Assembly (NCBI RefSeq): GCF_031180885.1
Contig: NZ_JAPSLK010000027.1
Location: 28,089 to 92,088, forward strand
From: Saccharothrix sp.
GTDB lineage: Bacteria > Actinomycetota > Actinomycetes > Mycobacteriales > Pseudonocardiaceae
DNA length: 64,000 nucleotides
Reading direction: 5' to 3'
Of the stretch, positions 25,444 through 34,844 are shown in pieces. The first letter of the stretch is position 1, and each line of letters begins with the position of its first letter. The translations under genes and the position numbers were made by a program. The notes beneath the pieces were generated by a model. That model saw only the letters and a program-made list of their open reading frames with translations. It was not told where the DNA came from and made no database searches.

Positions 25444-26937
25444 CTACTGCGGGGCATCGGATGAGCCGAGGCCGCCGAGGAAACGGCAGGCCCGGTCCAG
25501 CGCGGTGGTGGACAGCAACCTGCTACGGGGACCGGCGAGACCCGCGGTGCCGTAGTCGCCGAGTTCCGCGCAGCGCCGGGTCAGCCAGTGCCAGTCCAGG
25601 TCGAGATAGTCGGCGAACGCCCGCAACCGGGCCGCGGGCGTCGGGCCCGCGATCACCGAGTGCGCCTGGGCGTAGCCGTGGGCGTCGGCGAACTCGCGCA
25701 GCTGGGGCCGGTGGTCGGTGACGTCGACCTGCCAGATGCCGTCGCCGCCGACCCAGTTCGCCACGATGGCGCGGCGCCGCTGGTCGAGCGCGAACCCTTG
25801 GACGGCGCTGTACTCCGGTTCGGCGCACACCTCGACGCGGATGCCCGAGGCTTCCATCAACGCCACGGTGAGCAGCAGCAGGATCCGCTCCGGCCGACCG
25901 GAGTCGGTCACGCTCTCGGGCGGGACGCAGAACGAGCGGGTGGGCGGGGTGTCCGCGTGGCGGAACAGCGCGGCGGTGCGGGACAGGTACAGGTGCTTGT
26001 GGGTGAACAGCAGCCAGGTGCTGGCCTCCTCGCCGCGCTGTTCGCGGGTCCAGAACGCCGGAACGTCCTCCAGGACACCCACATGGCGCAGGATGTGGCG
26101 GGCGCAGAAGTCCGAGCCGAGCCACATCCTCGACGCCACGGACAGGTCGGCGCCCAGGTAACGCCCGCCGCTGGACCGGGCGTCCCGGGCGTAGGTGCGG
26201 AGCGTGGACTGGCGGTCGGCGAGGCCGCTGTCGTCGTCGAGCAGGGCGTCGTCGTAGTTGGCCACCGCCCACAACACGCCCAGCGTGAGGTCGTCGAGTT
26301 CGTAGGCGGGCGGGATCAGCAGCGGCGCGCCGTCGACAGCCTTGGCCACGCGGGTGCGGGCGACCCGGTTGTCCAGCCCGAACAACCGCCGCCCGCTTGG
26401 ACCCTCGGTGACACCCACGACCAAGCCCCGGACAGGGCGACGCAGCAACGGGCTGTCGGAGAAGTTCGGCGGAACGCTCACCACGACGCGTCCGTCGTCG
26501 GAGGCCGGGTAGCTTTCGCCGACAACCGTGGAACCGGCGACGAACCGACCCGGCGGCAAGTCGATGCTGAACCCGCCATTCGACAGTCCTTTCAGGACCT
26601 GCGCGTCGAAACCCTTGTGGGAGTGGGGCAGCGTCACGGGTGTGCTCGTGTTCGAGAGGGACCGGCGCCGGTCACGCTGTTCAGCGGCGGCCCTCGCCCG
26701 CAGCGCGATCAACGCGCCGCCCATGTCGAACCGGGCATCGAGCGCGGCGACCAGTTCCTTCGACGGGAGGTTGCGGTTCACACGTTCGGCCAACGACACG
26801 TACTGCCGGGTGTAACCGACTTCGACGGCGAGCTTCTGGTGGCTCAGCCTCGCCTCGCCACGCAACCGCCTGATCTCATGCGCAAGCTGCGCCGCGGCCG
26901 TGGTCGCGGCGTCGGTTTGAGCTTCGCCTTCGCTCAT
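25444..26937 (-). CDS. XRE-family regulator with large uncharacterised C-terminal domain, 497 aa
   Basis: HTH at about residues 15-70 (RRLRGEARLSHQKLAVEVGYTRQYVSLAERVN is its region). The GYTRQYVS/AE signature is shared with the regulators at 35270 and 39853. The long remainder has SFYL-free alpha/beta sequence with FCARHILRHVGV and LEDVPAFWTREQRGEEASTW; no enzyme motif is evident. ATG at 26937 is preferred (GGAG four bases before); an in-frame GTG lies at 26952. It ends 41 bases from the asparaginase start on the same strand and may control it, which is inference. Confidence 0.7.
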   Translation of the reverse strand: MSEGEAQTDAATTAAAQLAHEIRRLRGEARLSHQKLAVEVGYTRQYVSLAERVNRNLPSKELVAALDARFDMGGALIALRARAAAEQRDRRRSLSNTSTPVTLPHSHKGFDAQVLKGLSNGGFSIDLPPGRFVAGSTVVGESYPASDDGRVVVSVPPNFSDSPLLRRPVRGLVVGVTEGPSGRRLFGLDNRVARTRVAKAVDGAPLLIPPAYELDDLTLGVLWAVANYDDALLDDDSGLADRQSTLRTYARDARSSGGRYLGADLSVASRMWLGSDFCARHILRHVGVLEDVPAFWTREQRGEEASTWLLFTHKHLYLSRTAALFRHADTPPTRSFCVPPESVTDSGRPERILLLLTVALMEASGIRVEVCAEPEYSAVQGFALDQRRRAIVANWVGGDGIWQVDVTDHRPQLREFADAHGYAQAHSVIAGPTPAARLRAFADYLDLDWHWLTRRCAELGDYGTAGLAGPRSRLLSTTALDRACRFLGGLGSSDAPQ

Positions 26938-27059
26938 TGCGCTCCGACTCACATCGCCCGTACGAAATGCCCGGGTAGCACGCTCTGTAGCCGAACGACC
27001 TCGTTACGTGATTGTATGTTGTTTCGGGTGCTGAGAGGAAGGCGACGCCCGGATTCACT

Positions 27060-27449
27060 TCAAACCGATTTGGGCCGCGCGGTTCCAATGGCCTTGCTGC
27101 CGGCAGGGGCGGGATGTGGTGAGGAGTGGCGGCGGTGACGTCCGTGGCCGGTGTTGGCGGCGGCGTGGACTGCCAGTTGGAACTCCAGCAGCGGACGGCA
27201 CGGTACCGGCCGGCGGCGCCACCACCGGCCGGCGCGGCAGGCCCGGCAGCGGCCTTGGTCGTCGGGCCGGTGCAGGGAGATCAACGCGACGGTCCCGGCG
27301 AGCAGGGCGGGAACCTCGGTTCTCGCCATGGCGAGGACCGTGTCGTCGTCGGCGTCCTCGGCGATGTCACGTACTTGGTTTAGATGTGCGATCACTGACG
27401 CGCGGATTTCGTTGTAGGACACGTAGTTGGGTTTGAGGGCTGTCAACAC
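27060..27449 (-). CDS. Small protein with CRACR motif, paralogue of the gene at 22729
   Basis: 129 aa. The GTG at 27449 follows AGGAGGTGC. A helical N-terminal half is followed by HRPDDQGRCRACRAGRWWRR and PVPCRPLLEFQLAVH, matching the protein at 22729-23088 almost residue for residue in this core. The tail is basic and low-complexity. It lies between the P-loop protein (27485) and the XRE regulator (26937) with small gaps. A metal-binding role for the cysteines is possible. Confidence 0.6.
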   Translation of the reverse strand: MLTALKPNYVSYNEIRASVIAHLNQVRDIAEDADDDTVLAMARTEVPALLAGTVALISLHRPDDQGRCRACRAGRWWRRRPVPCRPLLEFQLAVHAAANTGHGRHRRHSSPHPAPAGSKAIGTARPKSV

Positions 27450-27484
27450 GCACCTCCTACCGAGCGGCCACTTGGGCAGTCGGG

Positions 27485-28126
27485 TTACAACCGTTGGTGC
27501 TCAGGAGTTCCGGTCGGTTCGACGTCTTCGGACAGGCGGTCGAGGATGAAGTCGACGCTGTCGGCCACGGCCTGGTCGTGCTGGTGTGCTCGCAGGAGGC
27601 GGTGGGCGATGTCGAGGTCACGTAGGACGTCGGCCACGTGCTGGTCGGCCAGTTCGCGGAAGGTCGTGTCGTTGTCGCGGGGTTTGTCGGTTCCCAGCGG
27701 GATCGACTCGTCGAGTGTCGTGCGGTACAGCAGGTCGTAGACCTGGCTGTGGTTGCGGACGATGGTCTCCATGTGCGCGGTGAGGTCGGGGTCGGGTTCC
27801 TCGCTGCGGTGGGCCAATGCGGCGCGGTAGTAGCCCAGGGCGTCGGGTACCGCGCGGTCGACCAGGATCACGTCGGCGTGCGGCCACTGCGCCATTTCCT
27901 GGCTGATGCCGTGGGTGATGAACCACATCGTGGAGACCCACGTGTGGTTGTGCAGGATGGGCAACCCCAGCTGCTGGGCGTGCTCGCCCAGGTCGACCAC
28001 TGTGGACACCTGGACCGAACGCCTGCGCAGTTCGTGGGTGAGGCGGGCGATGAACGTGCTCTTGCCGGTGGAATGGGTACCCATCACCCCGACGATCACC
28101 GGCTTGTTCGATGGGAGGTTCACCAC
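27485..28126 (-). CDS. P-loop nucleotide kinase-like ATPase (AAA_28-type)
   Basis: 213 aa. A Walker A of the form MGTHSTGKST at residues 15-24, then HTWVSTMWFITHGISQEM and VILVDRAVPDALGYYRAAL, the last resembling the lid/Asp region of NadR- or deoxynucleoside-kinase-like P-loop proteins. The GTG at 28126 follows GGAAGG by six bases, and the alternative GTG at 28123 overlaps the upstream stop as GTGA. It is the third gene of an operon with a radical SAM enzyme and a DEDDh exonuclease. Substrate is not deducible; a nucleotide or nucleic-acid end seems plausible. Confidence 0.7.
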   Translation of the reverse strand: MVNLPSNKPVIVGVMGTHSTGKSTFIARLTHELRRRSVQVSTVVDLGEHAQQLGLPILHNHTWVSTMWFITHGISQEMAQWPHADVILVDRAVPDALGYYRAALAHRSEEPDPDLTAHMETIVRNHSQVYDLLYRTTLDESIPLGTDKPRDNDTTFRELADQHVADVLRDLDIAHRLLRAHQHDQAVADSVDFILDRLSEDVEPTGTPEHQRL

Positions 28127-28740
28127 AACCCGCCTTCCGGCTCGACGAGCGGAGCGAACTGGGGAAGGGCTGCCGCAGCGACCAATTCCTCCCATGTTGG
28201 GCCGGCGTCCTCGACGAGGGCGAGCAGCAGCAGCCAGGTGCACCAGGTGTCGAACCCTGCTCGGTGCGGGCGGCGCTGCTGGGTCGTGTCACCGACCGGG
28301 AGGCTGGCGTGCGCGACCAGGTCGGACAGGCCGTAGCCCGGTAGGCCCGGCCAGACGTGCCGGGCCAGTCGCAGGGTGTCCAGCACCATCGGTGGCCGCC
28401 AGGACGGCAGGTGTTCGCCCAGCACGCGGTAGTCACCGGCGGCCGAGTGCGCCACCATCGTCCTGCCCTCCAGCAACTGCTGCACCGCCGGCGCAGTGTC
28501 ACGCCACAGGGGACAGGACTCGACGTCGCTGTTGCCGATGCCGTGGATGCGCCGGGCGATACCGTTGATCCTGGTCCTGGGTCTGACGAGCCATTCACGC
28601 AACTCGTCCTCGGCGGGCGGTGCGCCGTCGACCGGCAGGATGGCGATCTCGACGATCTCGGGCGGCTGGCCGCCGTTGCCCTCCAGGTCGACCACCGCCA
28701 CCGCGCGGTCGAGCAAGGCGGCCGGGAGTGCGGTGTTCAT
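28120..28740 (-). CDS. DEDDh-type 3'-5' exonuclease (DnaQ-like)
   Basis: 206 aa. Exo I motif VVDLEGNGG (Asp18, Glu20), an Exo II region around VAHSAAGDYRVL, and an Exo III region HRAGFDTW with the conserved His and Asp. This is the RNase T/DnaQ epsilon fold. The start overlaps the radical SAM stop as ATGA. Stand-alone small DEDDh enzymes trim DNA or RNA 3' ends. Coupling to a radical SAM enzyme and a P-loop kinase suggests nucleic-acid or nucleotide modification and turnover, which is inference. Confidence 0.75.
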   Translation of the reverse strand: MNTALPAALLDRAVAVVDLEGNGGQPPEIVEIAILPVDGAPPAEDELREWLVRPRTRINGIARRIHGIGNSDVESCPLWRDTAPAVQQLLEGRTMVAHSAAGDYRVLGEHLPSWRPPMVLDTLRLARHVWPGLPGYGLSDLVAHASLPVGDTTQQRRPHRAGFDTWCTWLLLLALVEDAGPTWEELVAAAALPQFAPLVEPEGGLW

Positions 28741-29903
28741 GAGACCTCCACGGGGGCGGGCCAGCCGAGATCGGCGCGGCCGTGACGGTGTGGGTGGTGC
28801 GGCTTGGCCACGTCGTGGATCTGGAACCCGAGAGTGTGCTGCATGAGATAGCGCCGCTGCTCGTCCAACCCCTCGACCACGACCGCGCGCTCCGTCACCG
28901 CGACCAGCCTGCCGCCCAACTCCCGCGCCATGGTCTCGACCCGCCGCGCGTCCGGCACAACCCACCCGTCCGCGCAGCGAGCCACCTGCGCCGCGGGACA
29001 GATGTCGCACAGCTCCCGGATCCCGTAGTGGCCGTTGTAGTCCGCCACCCCGTGCGCGTAGGTCACCGCGCAGGACGTCTTGCGGAACAACGGCGACCCC
29101 TCGTTTCCGGCCGCCGCCGTCAGGATGCGCTGCTCCAACTGCTCGGGGAAGATCTTGCGCCGCGCCGACTGCTCGTAGGGCTCCGGCAGGCCGTGGTCGC
29201 GGTAGTAGTCGCGGATCTGGTCGCGGAAGAACAACCCGGTGAACACCGTCGCATGTGCCGAACCCGACAACTCCAACGCCCGCGCCAGGTGCCGGTCGCT
29301 GTCGTTGAGGCCGGGCACGATGGGCCGCCAGTACAGGATCACCCGGTACCGCTCCGCGCACCGGTAGGCCACCTCCAGCGACCGTGCGGCGATGTCGGAG
29401 TCGACCGGTTCGATCCGCTCGTCCTCGATCCCCGAATGGGTGACCAACAACGTCACCTTCAGGTGCCGCAGGGCGTTCAGCCGGGCGCAGTCCTCCTCCC
29501 CGACCCGCCACCGGGTGATCAGCAGTACGTGGTTGGTCAACTCCTGCTCGTCCAACCGCTGCAACACCTCGAACACGTGCGGCTTGACCACCGGCAGCAT
29601 CGGGTCGGTCGCCCGGTTCATCAACTGCACCGGCGTCACGTGCGGACGGAAGAACCGGTGCCCGGTCAACGCGGCCACCGCCTCCCGCGGCCCCACCACC
29701 GCACGCGGGACCTTCATCCCGAAGTTGCCGAACACGTGCCGCACGCAGTACCCGCAATCCAACGGACACCCGATCACCGAGTTCAGGCTCAACCCGGACT
29801 TGCGGTACTCCACCACGTCCAACAACGCGGGCTCCACGCCGTCTCGCTCGACAGCGCTCAACACCCGAAGCCCACCACCGCCGCCTCGACCCCCACCAGG
29901 CAT
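28737..29903 (-). CDS. Radical SAM protein
   Basis: 388 aa from the ATG at 29903, which has GGTGAGGAGG upstream; the longer frame further upstream is out of family. The canonical cluster motif is GCPLDCGYC with Cys46-x3-Cys50-x2-Cys53. The C-terminal part adds KTSC, LCDICPAAQVARC and a late GFQIHD, so an auxiliary iron-sulfur cluster is possible. Family within the superfamily is unclear to me; it shows features shared with DNA/RNA- or nucleotide-acting members. It leads a tightly overlapped three-gene operon with the exonuclease and P-loop protein. Confidence 0.75.
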   Translation of the reverse strand: MPGGGRGGGGGLRVLSAVERDGVEPALLDVVEYRKSGLSLNSVIGCPLDCGYCVRHVFGNFGMKVPRAVVGPREAVAALTGHRFFRPHVTPVQLMNRATDPMLPVVKPHVFEVLQRLDEQELTNHVLLITRWRVGEEDCARLNALRHLKVTLLVTHSGIEDERIEPVDSDIAARSLEVAYRCAERYRVILYWRPIVPGLNDSDRHLARALELSGSAHATVFTGLFFRDQIRDYYRDHGLPEPYEQSARRKIFPEQLEQRILTAAAGNEGSPLFRKTSCAVTYAHGVADYNGHYGIRELCDICPAAQVARCADGWVVPDARRVETMARELGGRLVAVTERAVVVEGLDEQRRYLMQHTLGFQIHDVAKPHHPHRHGRADLGWPAPVEVS

Positions 29904-30113
29904 CAGCGCCTCCTCACCTCGCCGCCGCCGTGACCGTTCCGGCTCAATGCGACCAGCACCAGCAGCCTCCGTGGGAGGAGGCAAACCGACCCAGGCCGGG
30001 ATTTGCCCCCGTCTTCGTTCGCGTCGACGACCCACCTGCTGACCTTCCGGGTCGCGCTGCGCCACCAGCGCTTACGTATGGCCTACACAGCGGCGCATCG
30101 GCGGCGGCCGTAA
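29904..30113. other. Leader of the radical SAM operon; no gene seen
   Basis: Together with the degenerate frame that follows, nearly 480 bases separate the radical SAM start from the HAD gene stop. No clear promoter can be picked out, and frames on the plus strand here are low-complexity and lack ribosome sites. Confidence 0.3.
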
Positions 30114-30368
30114 GCCCGCGAACACCTCATCGAGGCCCAGCGGGTCGCGCGAGGAGTGTGCGAAGGCATCTACCACGGCAACGGCGTTCGCGGGCGCCCG
30201 AACGAGGCGTTCACCTGCATCCAGTCCGCCAAGAGCACCGCCCCGCAGCACACCCACGGACATCCGCAGGTGAAGCAGATCCTCGGCAACGTCCTGAGCA
30301 CCTGGCGCCACGTTGACGAACAACTCCTCGACCTCGCCGTGTGGGCGAAAGTCGACGCACGGAGGTAA
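30114..30368 (+). pseudogene. Fragment of an unidentified gene
   Basis: An open frame follows a TAA at 30111 and ends at 30368. It reads AREHLIEAQRVARGVCEGIY, then GRPNEAFTCIQSAKST and a C-terminal VDEQLLDLAVWAKV, which looks like the helical tail of a larger protein. There is no ribosome site at the only in-frame GTG (30156). It probably is the 3' remnant of a lost gene. Confidence 0.3.
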
Positions 30369-30387
30369 CCGTTCGGGGCGCCCGACC

Positions 30388-31041
30388 TCACCCCGCGGTC
30401 GAAGCGATGACCCCGGGAAGCTCCATGAGCGAGTCGATCACCCAGTCCGCGTTCGCCCGCACAACAGGATCGTCCGCCCACAGAAAACCCCACGGACCGC
30501 GGCGGACCATCGCCGTGCACAAACCAGCCGTCCTCGCCGGGACGATGTCGTTGTCACGATGATCACCGACATAGAGCACGCTCTCGGCCGTCCCGCCCGG
30601 CGTCATCGCGACCACCCGGCGGAAGAACTCCGGCGAAGGCTTCGCGACACCCCACTCACCAGAGGTGGCGATCCCGTCGATCGGCAGCGCCAGCTCACGC
30701 AGCAGCTCAGCGGCGCGGACCGTCTGATTCCCCGCGATGCCGACCCACAGATCAAGTTCCTTCAGCCTCGCCAGAGCCGGACGGGCGTCCGGGTACAGAT
30801 CCTCTTCGTCGAACCGCTCGCCCTTACCGGCTTGTTCGCGAAGGATCCGCTCCCAGCCGACGTCGAAGCCCGGCTTGAAGTACGCGAAGGTCTCCGCGTT
30901 GTCCCGACCGGCCGCGGTCACGGCACCCAGCACGGTCGAGAACGTGTGTCGGGAGACCCCAATCCAGTCCGCCCAGGCACCCCACTCGCGCGAGTCGTCC
31001 AACAGCGTCTCGCCCACATCGAACACGACCGCGGAGATCAC
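30388..31041 (-). CDS. HAD-superfamily hydrolase
   Basis: 217 aa. Motif I is FDVGETLLDDS, with Gly in place of the second acidic residue of DxD, as in a subset of HAD proteins; motif II is IAGNQT; motif III/IV is AKPSPEFF and YVGDHRDNDI. A helical cap fills the part between. The C1-cap layout and length fit haloacid-dehalogenase-like phosphatases. GTG at 31041 has no clear ribosome site. Its stop is 20 bases past the fragment at 30368; it stands alone. Confidence 0.82.
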   Translation of the reverse strand: MISAVVFDVGETLLDDSREWGAWADWIGVSRHTFSTVLGAVTAAGRDNAETFAYFKPGFDVGWERILREQAGKGERFDEEDLYPDARPALARLKELDLWVGIAGNQTVRAAELLRELALPIDGIATSGEWGVAKPSPEFFRRVVAMTPGGTAESVLYVGDHRDNDIVPARTAGLCTAMVRRGPWGFLWADDPVVRANADWVIDSLMELPGVIASTAG

Positions 31042-31142
31042 GGACTACACATACGGCATCCACCGCGGGTGTGGCCAGTCGAGCGCCGGGCCGCCATGGC
31101 TGACGACGGCGCGCGCTCGTGTCGTTCGTCATTCCTCTGCTG

Positions 31143-34100
31143 CTACCCGTGCCAGGACCGCGCGATGCGGTGGGCGAGTCGGGCCGTCGCCTTCGTCGGC
31201 CTGAGCTGGCCTTCGGCGTCGCGTTCGACGAGGAACCGGTAGAGCTGGGCGCGGTCGGCCAGCCGTGCCTGGAGCGCTTCCTGGATGCTGGGCGAGTAAC
31301 CCAGGTCGGGCGCCTGTCGGATCAACTGGCGGATGATGTCCCGCCGCGCCCGCAGCGGCAGGAGCCAGCCGACGACCAGCGTCAGCGACAGGCCGAACAC
31401 GAGCGCGGTGCCGAGGACGGCTTGCCAACCGGGAAACCGGAGTCCCGACAACAGCAGCGCGTCCACGACGAGCAGGTAGGCGCAACCGTAGACGAACGCC
31501 CATCCGGCCGTGGCGATGGCGGGCGCTTCGGCCGGCGACTGCACCCAGGCACCTGAGCGCAGCGTCCAGCGCTGGAGGCCGCGGGTGGCCCGGAAGGTGG
31601 CCCAGCCGCCGAAGACCATCACCGCGACCGTGGCGACAACGGTCGCCCAGGCTGGCGGGGTGAGCCAGTCCATCCGGTACAGCCGATACCTGACGACCAC
31701 CCAGAAAGCGGCGCACAGTGCGGCGACGAGCAACACCCTAGGGAGCAGAGAGGAAACGAAGCGGAAGTCCCGCAGCCACGCGAGTGCCGCGCTGAGCGGA
31801 GGCCGGATCGGCGTAGGCAGGCTTCCCAGGATGATCAGCGCGAGGACGATCAGGGCGACGCCGCCGAGTGCGACCGCGCCGGTGGTGACCGCTTCCTTGG
31901 CGGTCGGCGTGGCGGCGACCGAGGTCTGCGCGCGGCCGAGGGCGACGCCGATCAGTGGCAGCACGGGGGACAGCAGCACGAGCGCGTGGAGCAGGGTGCC
32001 GGTACGGAGTGCGGAGTAGCCGACGGCGGCGAGCAGCCATGCCCCGCCGAGTGCCGCGGCCGGCCCGGTGGCCGCCGCGGGCAGCAGGTTGAACACGGCG
32101 AGTACCAGCAGACCGCCGCTGACGATGACGTCGACCAGACCGAGCAGGTGTGCCCACTTGCGTCCGCTGGTGAGCCGGTTGATGGTCCAGTAGGGCAGCA
32201 GGGCGGCGCCGCGCACCGCCCGGGTGAGCGGTTTCGCGGGCGCGAGACCGGAGTTCTCGCTGTCGGCGACGGTCAGGGCCACGGAGCCGGCGGTGACCGC
32301 CATGCGGATCATGTGGTCGCTGCGCACCTCCTCGTCGAGGGGTTCACGGCTGATGCCGGCCTTGTCGAAGGCGCGCAGGGCGCGGATGCCGATCGCGGCG
32401 CGGGTGGTGGGCGACGCGTCGATGCCCGCGCCATCGATGCTGTCCAGCAGCGATTGGTGCGCCTCCAAGAACAGTTCGCCGCGGGTGTGCCTGCTGCCGC
32501 TCTCTTTCCGGTCGGCGAGGATCGCCATGCGCAGAGCCGGCAGTTCCTCGGTGATGATGTGCACGTGCAGGCCCCAGGCGGCGAGATCGGCCAACTCGCG
32601 TGCGGTCGGGGGCAGGTCGGACGGGTCGTCCGCGGTGTAGATCCCGGTGAGTTCCTGCCGCGCCCTGGCGATCGTGCCGGCGATCTCGGGCAGACTGCCG
32701 CCGAACATCGTCTCAACCAACTGGTCGACGAACCGGTCCGCGCGCTCGCGTGGATCGGTCGACTCCGAGCCTGGGTTCAGCCGGTCAAGCAGGTGCAGCC
32801 GCCGCGGGTCGAACAGCACGCGGCACAGGATCGTCGCGGTGTCCAAACGGCCCCAGATCCAGTCGTTGACACGCCAGGACCTCTTGAGGAAACCGGACAG
32901 CCGGCTCAACGACGTGCTGCCGACCTTGTCCGCCGGCGTCCGGCTCGTCTCGGCGAAGGGAGGTGTGGTCTGGAGCGTGACGTCGACGAGTTCGGCAGGT
33001 TCGTCAAGCCGCCCTCCCGCTCTCTCGGACAGGCACGTCGCCGCGACATCCCACGCGATCAGCCGCGACAGCCACAGCGCCGGGCCGCCGTCCACTCCTG
33101 CGGCGGACTCCGCCGTGGTGGGCTCGGCGACCAGGAGCGTGCGCCATTCGACCAATCCGCCCAGTCGCACCCGCTGCTCGTCCAGACTTGTCACAACGTT
33201 GTGCACCACCTCGACGGCGTCACCGATCCGCTGGACCTGCTCGCGCACCCGTGCGCCCACGGACTTCTTCTTCTCGCCCGGTTCGAGCATCTGCGCGGCG
33301 TAGGCCTCCAGCCAGAAAGACCAACTGGTCGCGTCGAGCACCTCTGTCGGCCCGGGCATGATCTGGTTCAGTTCGCGGCGCAGCTCCCTCAGCTGTGCCT
33401 TGACGTCGTGTAGTTGCGCGCGGGCCCTCGCCACCAGCGGGGCGTCGTCGTCCGGCACAACCCACGCCAGGCGCTTGAGCAGGTCCATCGCGGAGGAGAC
33501 CAACTCCAGCGCGGTCGACATGCCCCACGGCCAGCCCGACTCCGGCAGCGGACTCGGCGGTGGTTCGCGGTCGACGTACGGCAGCAGCCTGTTCCTGTAC
33601 AGCCATTGTCGTTGAGCGACCTCGATGTCGGCGCGCATCCGTTCGTAGGTGAAACCCGGCAGGCCGCCCACCCCCATCTCCATCCGCAACGCCGCCACGT
33701 CCTGGGCGGTGTGCCGGATGCGGAGATCCTCGTAGACTCCGTACAGCGTGGCGGCCAAGCCGTACATCCGGTCGACCGCGTCGTCCGGATTCCCCGAGGC
33801 CTCCACGATCACCCGCCGAAGTACGTTCACCCGTCCGGCCCGCACCGCGGCGGCCCGGCGGTTGTGCTCATAGATACCCGTGGCGAACCGCTGGGTGTTC
33901 TGGTCGGCCATCGCGCTGAGCAGCCGGGCTGCCGCGCCGAACGCACTGGGCGGCGCACCGGCTTTGGACGCTTGAAACACGTCATCGGGCGCGGTCTGGG
34001 GCGATACGAGCAGCACCGTCCGGCGCACTGGTCCTTCGGCCGGCATCCGGTCGATCGCGCCGAGCACCTCTCGCACCGGCGCGTTGGCCAGCAGCCCGCC

Positions 34101-34844
34101 GTCGACCGCGTGCCGCGACCTGGGGCTCGCCCCGTCCGACCACGACGCCACTGACGACATGTCGATCGCCTCGGTCCAGGCGCCGGGGTCGACGGGGATG
34201 AAGGCCGGCTCGAAGGCAAACGGGAAGGAGGCCGACGCCCTCGCGGCCAGCGCCAACTGGTCGATCAACTGAGACTCGGCGAGTCCGGCGAAGTCGTCCC
34301 GACCGTCGGGACGGGGGTCGCGGCGGAACGAGAAGCTCGCCGGGTACCTCGACCGCACGACGGCTTGACCGAGGTCGTCTTGGGCGAGGTAGGGAATGCC
34401 GGGCAACAACGTCGTGGTGATGCGCAGGTCCATCGGGCGATCGCCGGTCTCTGCACGCGTGGCGTCGACGGTGAGCCGGTTCAGCGCCTCCCTCAGACGA
34501 GGCAGCACGTAATCGTCGCCCTTGAGCAGGGACACCGGCTCGCCTTCGAACGGGGTGCGCAGCATCTCCTCCATGTGGCCCTCGTCGACCCACACGTCCC
34601 TCAGCCGTGACAGATCAGCACGGTCGTTGAGCTGCGCGAGGGCCAGCGCGGCCCCGTTGATACCACCCGCTGACGTCCCGCAGACGACGTCGGCGCGGGC
34701 CGAGCAGTTGACGAGGTCGAGCAGGTGCCAGTAGTGGCCGTGCCCCTTGCTCAGGCGGTCGACCTCCAATACGGCTCCACCCATCCACACCGCGCTGCTG
34801 ACTCCGCCGTTGAGGATGACGGCGAACCTGATCTCTTGGCGCAC
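31143..34844 (-). CDS. Patatin-like phospholipase with DUF3376 and C-terminal membrane region, 1233 aa
   Basis: The N-terminal patatin domain has the glycine-rich oxyanion loop LNGGVSSAVWMGG, the nucleophile elbow GTSAGG with Ser58, and the aspartate dyad in VDGG near residue 245. A long helical DUF3376-type region follows. The last 250-300 residues hold several membrane helices (VALIVLALIILGSLP; VLLVAALCAAFWVVV; others). The GTG at 34844 is preferred, since the family starts with QEIRFAVILNGG; an ATG at 34871 lacks a ribosome site. It probably acts on membrane lipids. Much larger than most bacterial patatins, but this length is known for the DUF3376 branch. Divergent to an XRE-TPR regulator. 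Confidence 0.8.
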   Translation of the reverse strand: MRQEIRFAVILNGGVSSAVWMGGAVLEVDRLSKGHGHYWHLLDLVNCSARADVVCGTSAGGINGAALALAQLNDRADLSRLRDVWVDEGHMEEMLRTPFEGEPVSLLKGDDYVLPRLREALNRLTVDATRAETGDRPMDLRITTTLLPGIPYLAQDDLGQAVVRSRYPASFSFRRDPRPDGRDDFAGLAESQLIDQLALAARASASFPFAFEPAFIPVDPGAWTEAIDMSSVASWSDGASPRSRHAVDGGLLANAPVREVLGAIDRMPAEGPVRRTVLLVSPQTAPDDVFQASKAGAPPSAFGAAARLLSAMADQNTQRFATGIYEHNRRAAAVRAGRVNVLRRVIVEASGNPDDAVDRMYGLAATLYGVYEDLRIRHTAQDVAALRMEMGVGGLPGFTYERMRADIEVAQRQWLYRNRLLPYVDREPPPSPLPESGWPWGMSTALELVSSAMDLLKRLAWVVPDDDAPLVARARAQLHDVKAQLRELRRELNQIMPGPTEVLDATSWSFWLEAYAAQMLEPGEKKKSVGARVREQVQRIGDAVEVVHNVVTSLDEQRVRLGGLVEWRTLLVAEPTTAESAAGVDGGPALWLSRLIAWDVAATCLSERAGGRLDEPAELVDVTLQTTPPFAETSRTPADKVGSTSLSRLSGFLKRSWRVNDWIWGRLDTATILCRVLFDPRRLHLLDRLNPGSESTDPRERADRFVDQLVETMFGGSLPEIAGTIARARQELTGIYTADDPSDLPPTARELADLAAWGLHVHIITEELPALRMAILADRKESGSRHTRGELFLEAHQSLLDSIDGAGIDASPTTRAAIGIRALRAFDKAGISREPLDEEVRSDHMIRMAVTAGSVALTVADSENSGLAPAKPLTRAVRGAALLPYWTINRLTSGRKWAHLLGLVDVIVSGGLLVLAVFNLLPAAATGPAAALGGAWLLAAVGYSALRTGTLLHALVLLSPVLPLIGVALGRAQTSVAATPTAKEAVTTGAVALGGVALIVLALIILGSLPTPIRPPLSAALAWLRDFRFVSSLLPRVLLVAALCAAFWVVVRYRLYRMDWLTPPAWATVVATVAVMVFGGWATFRATRGLQRWTLRSGAWVQSPAEAPAIATAGWAFVYGCAYLLVVDALLLSGLRFPGWQAVLGTALVFGLSLTLVVGWLLPLRARRDIIRQLIRQAPDLGYSPSIQEALQARLADRAQLYRFLVERDAEGQLRPTKATARLAHRIARSWHG

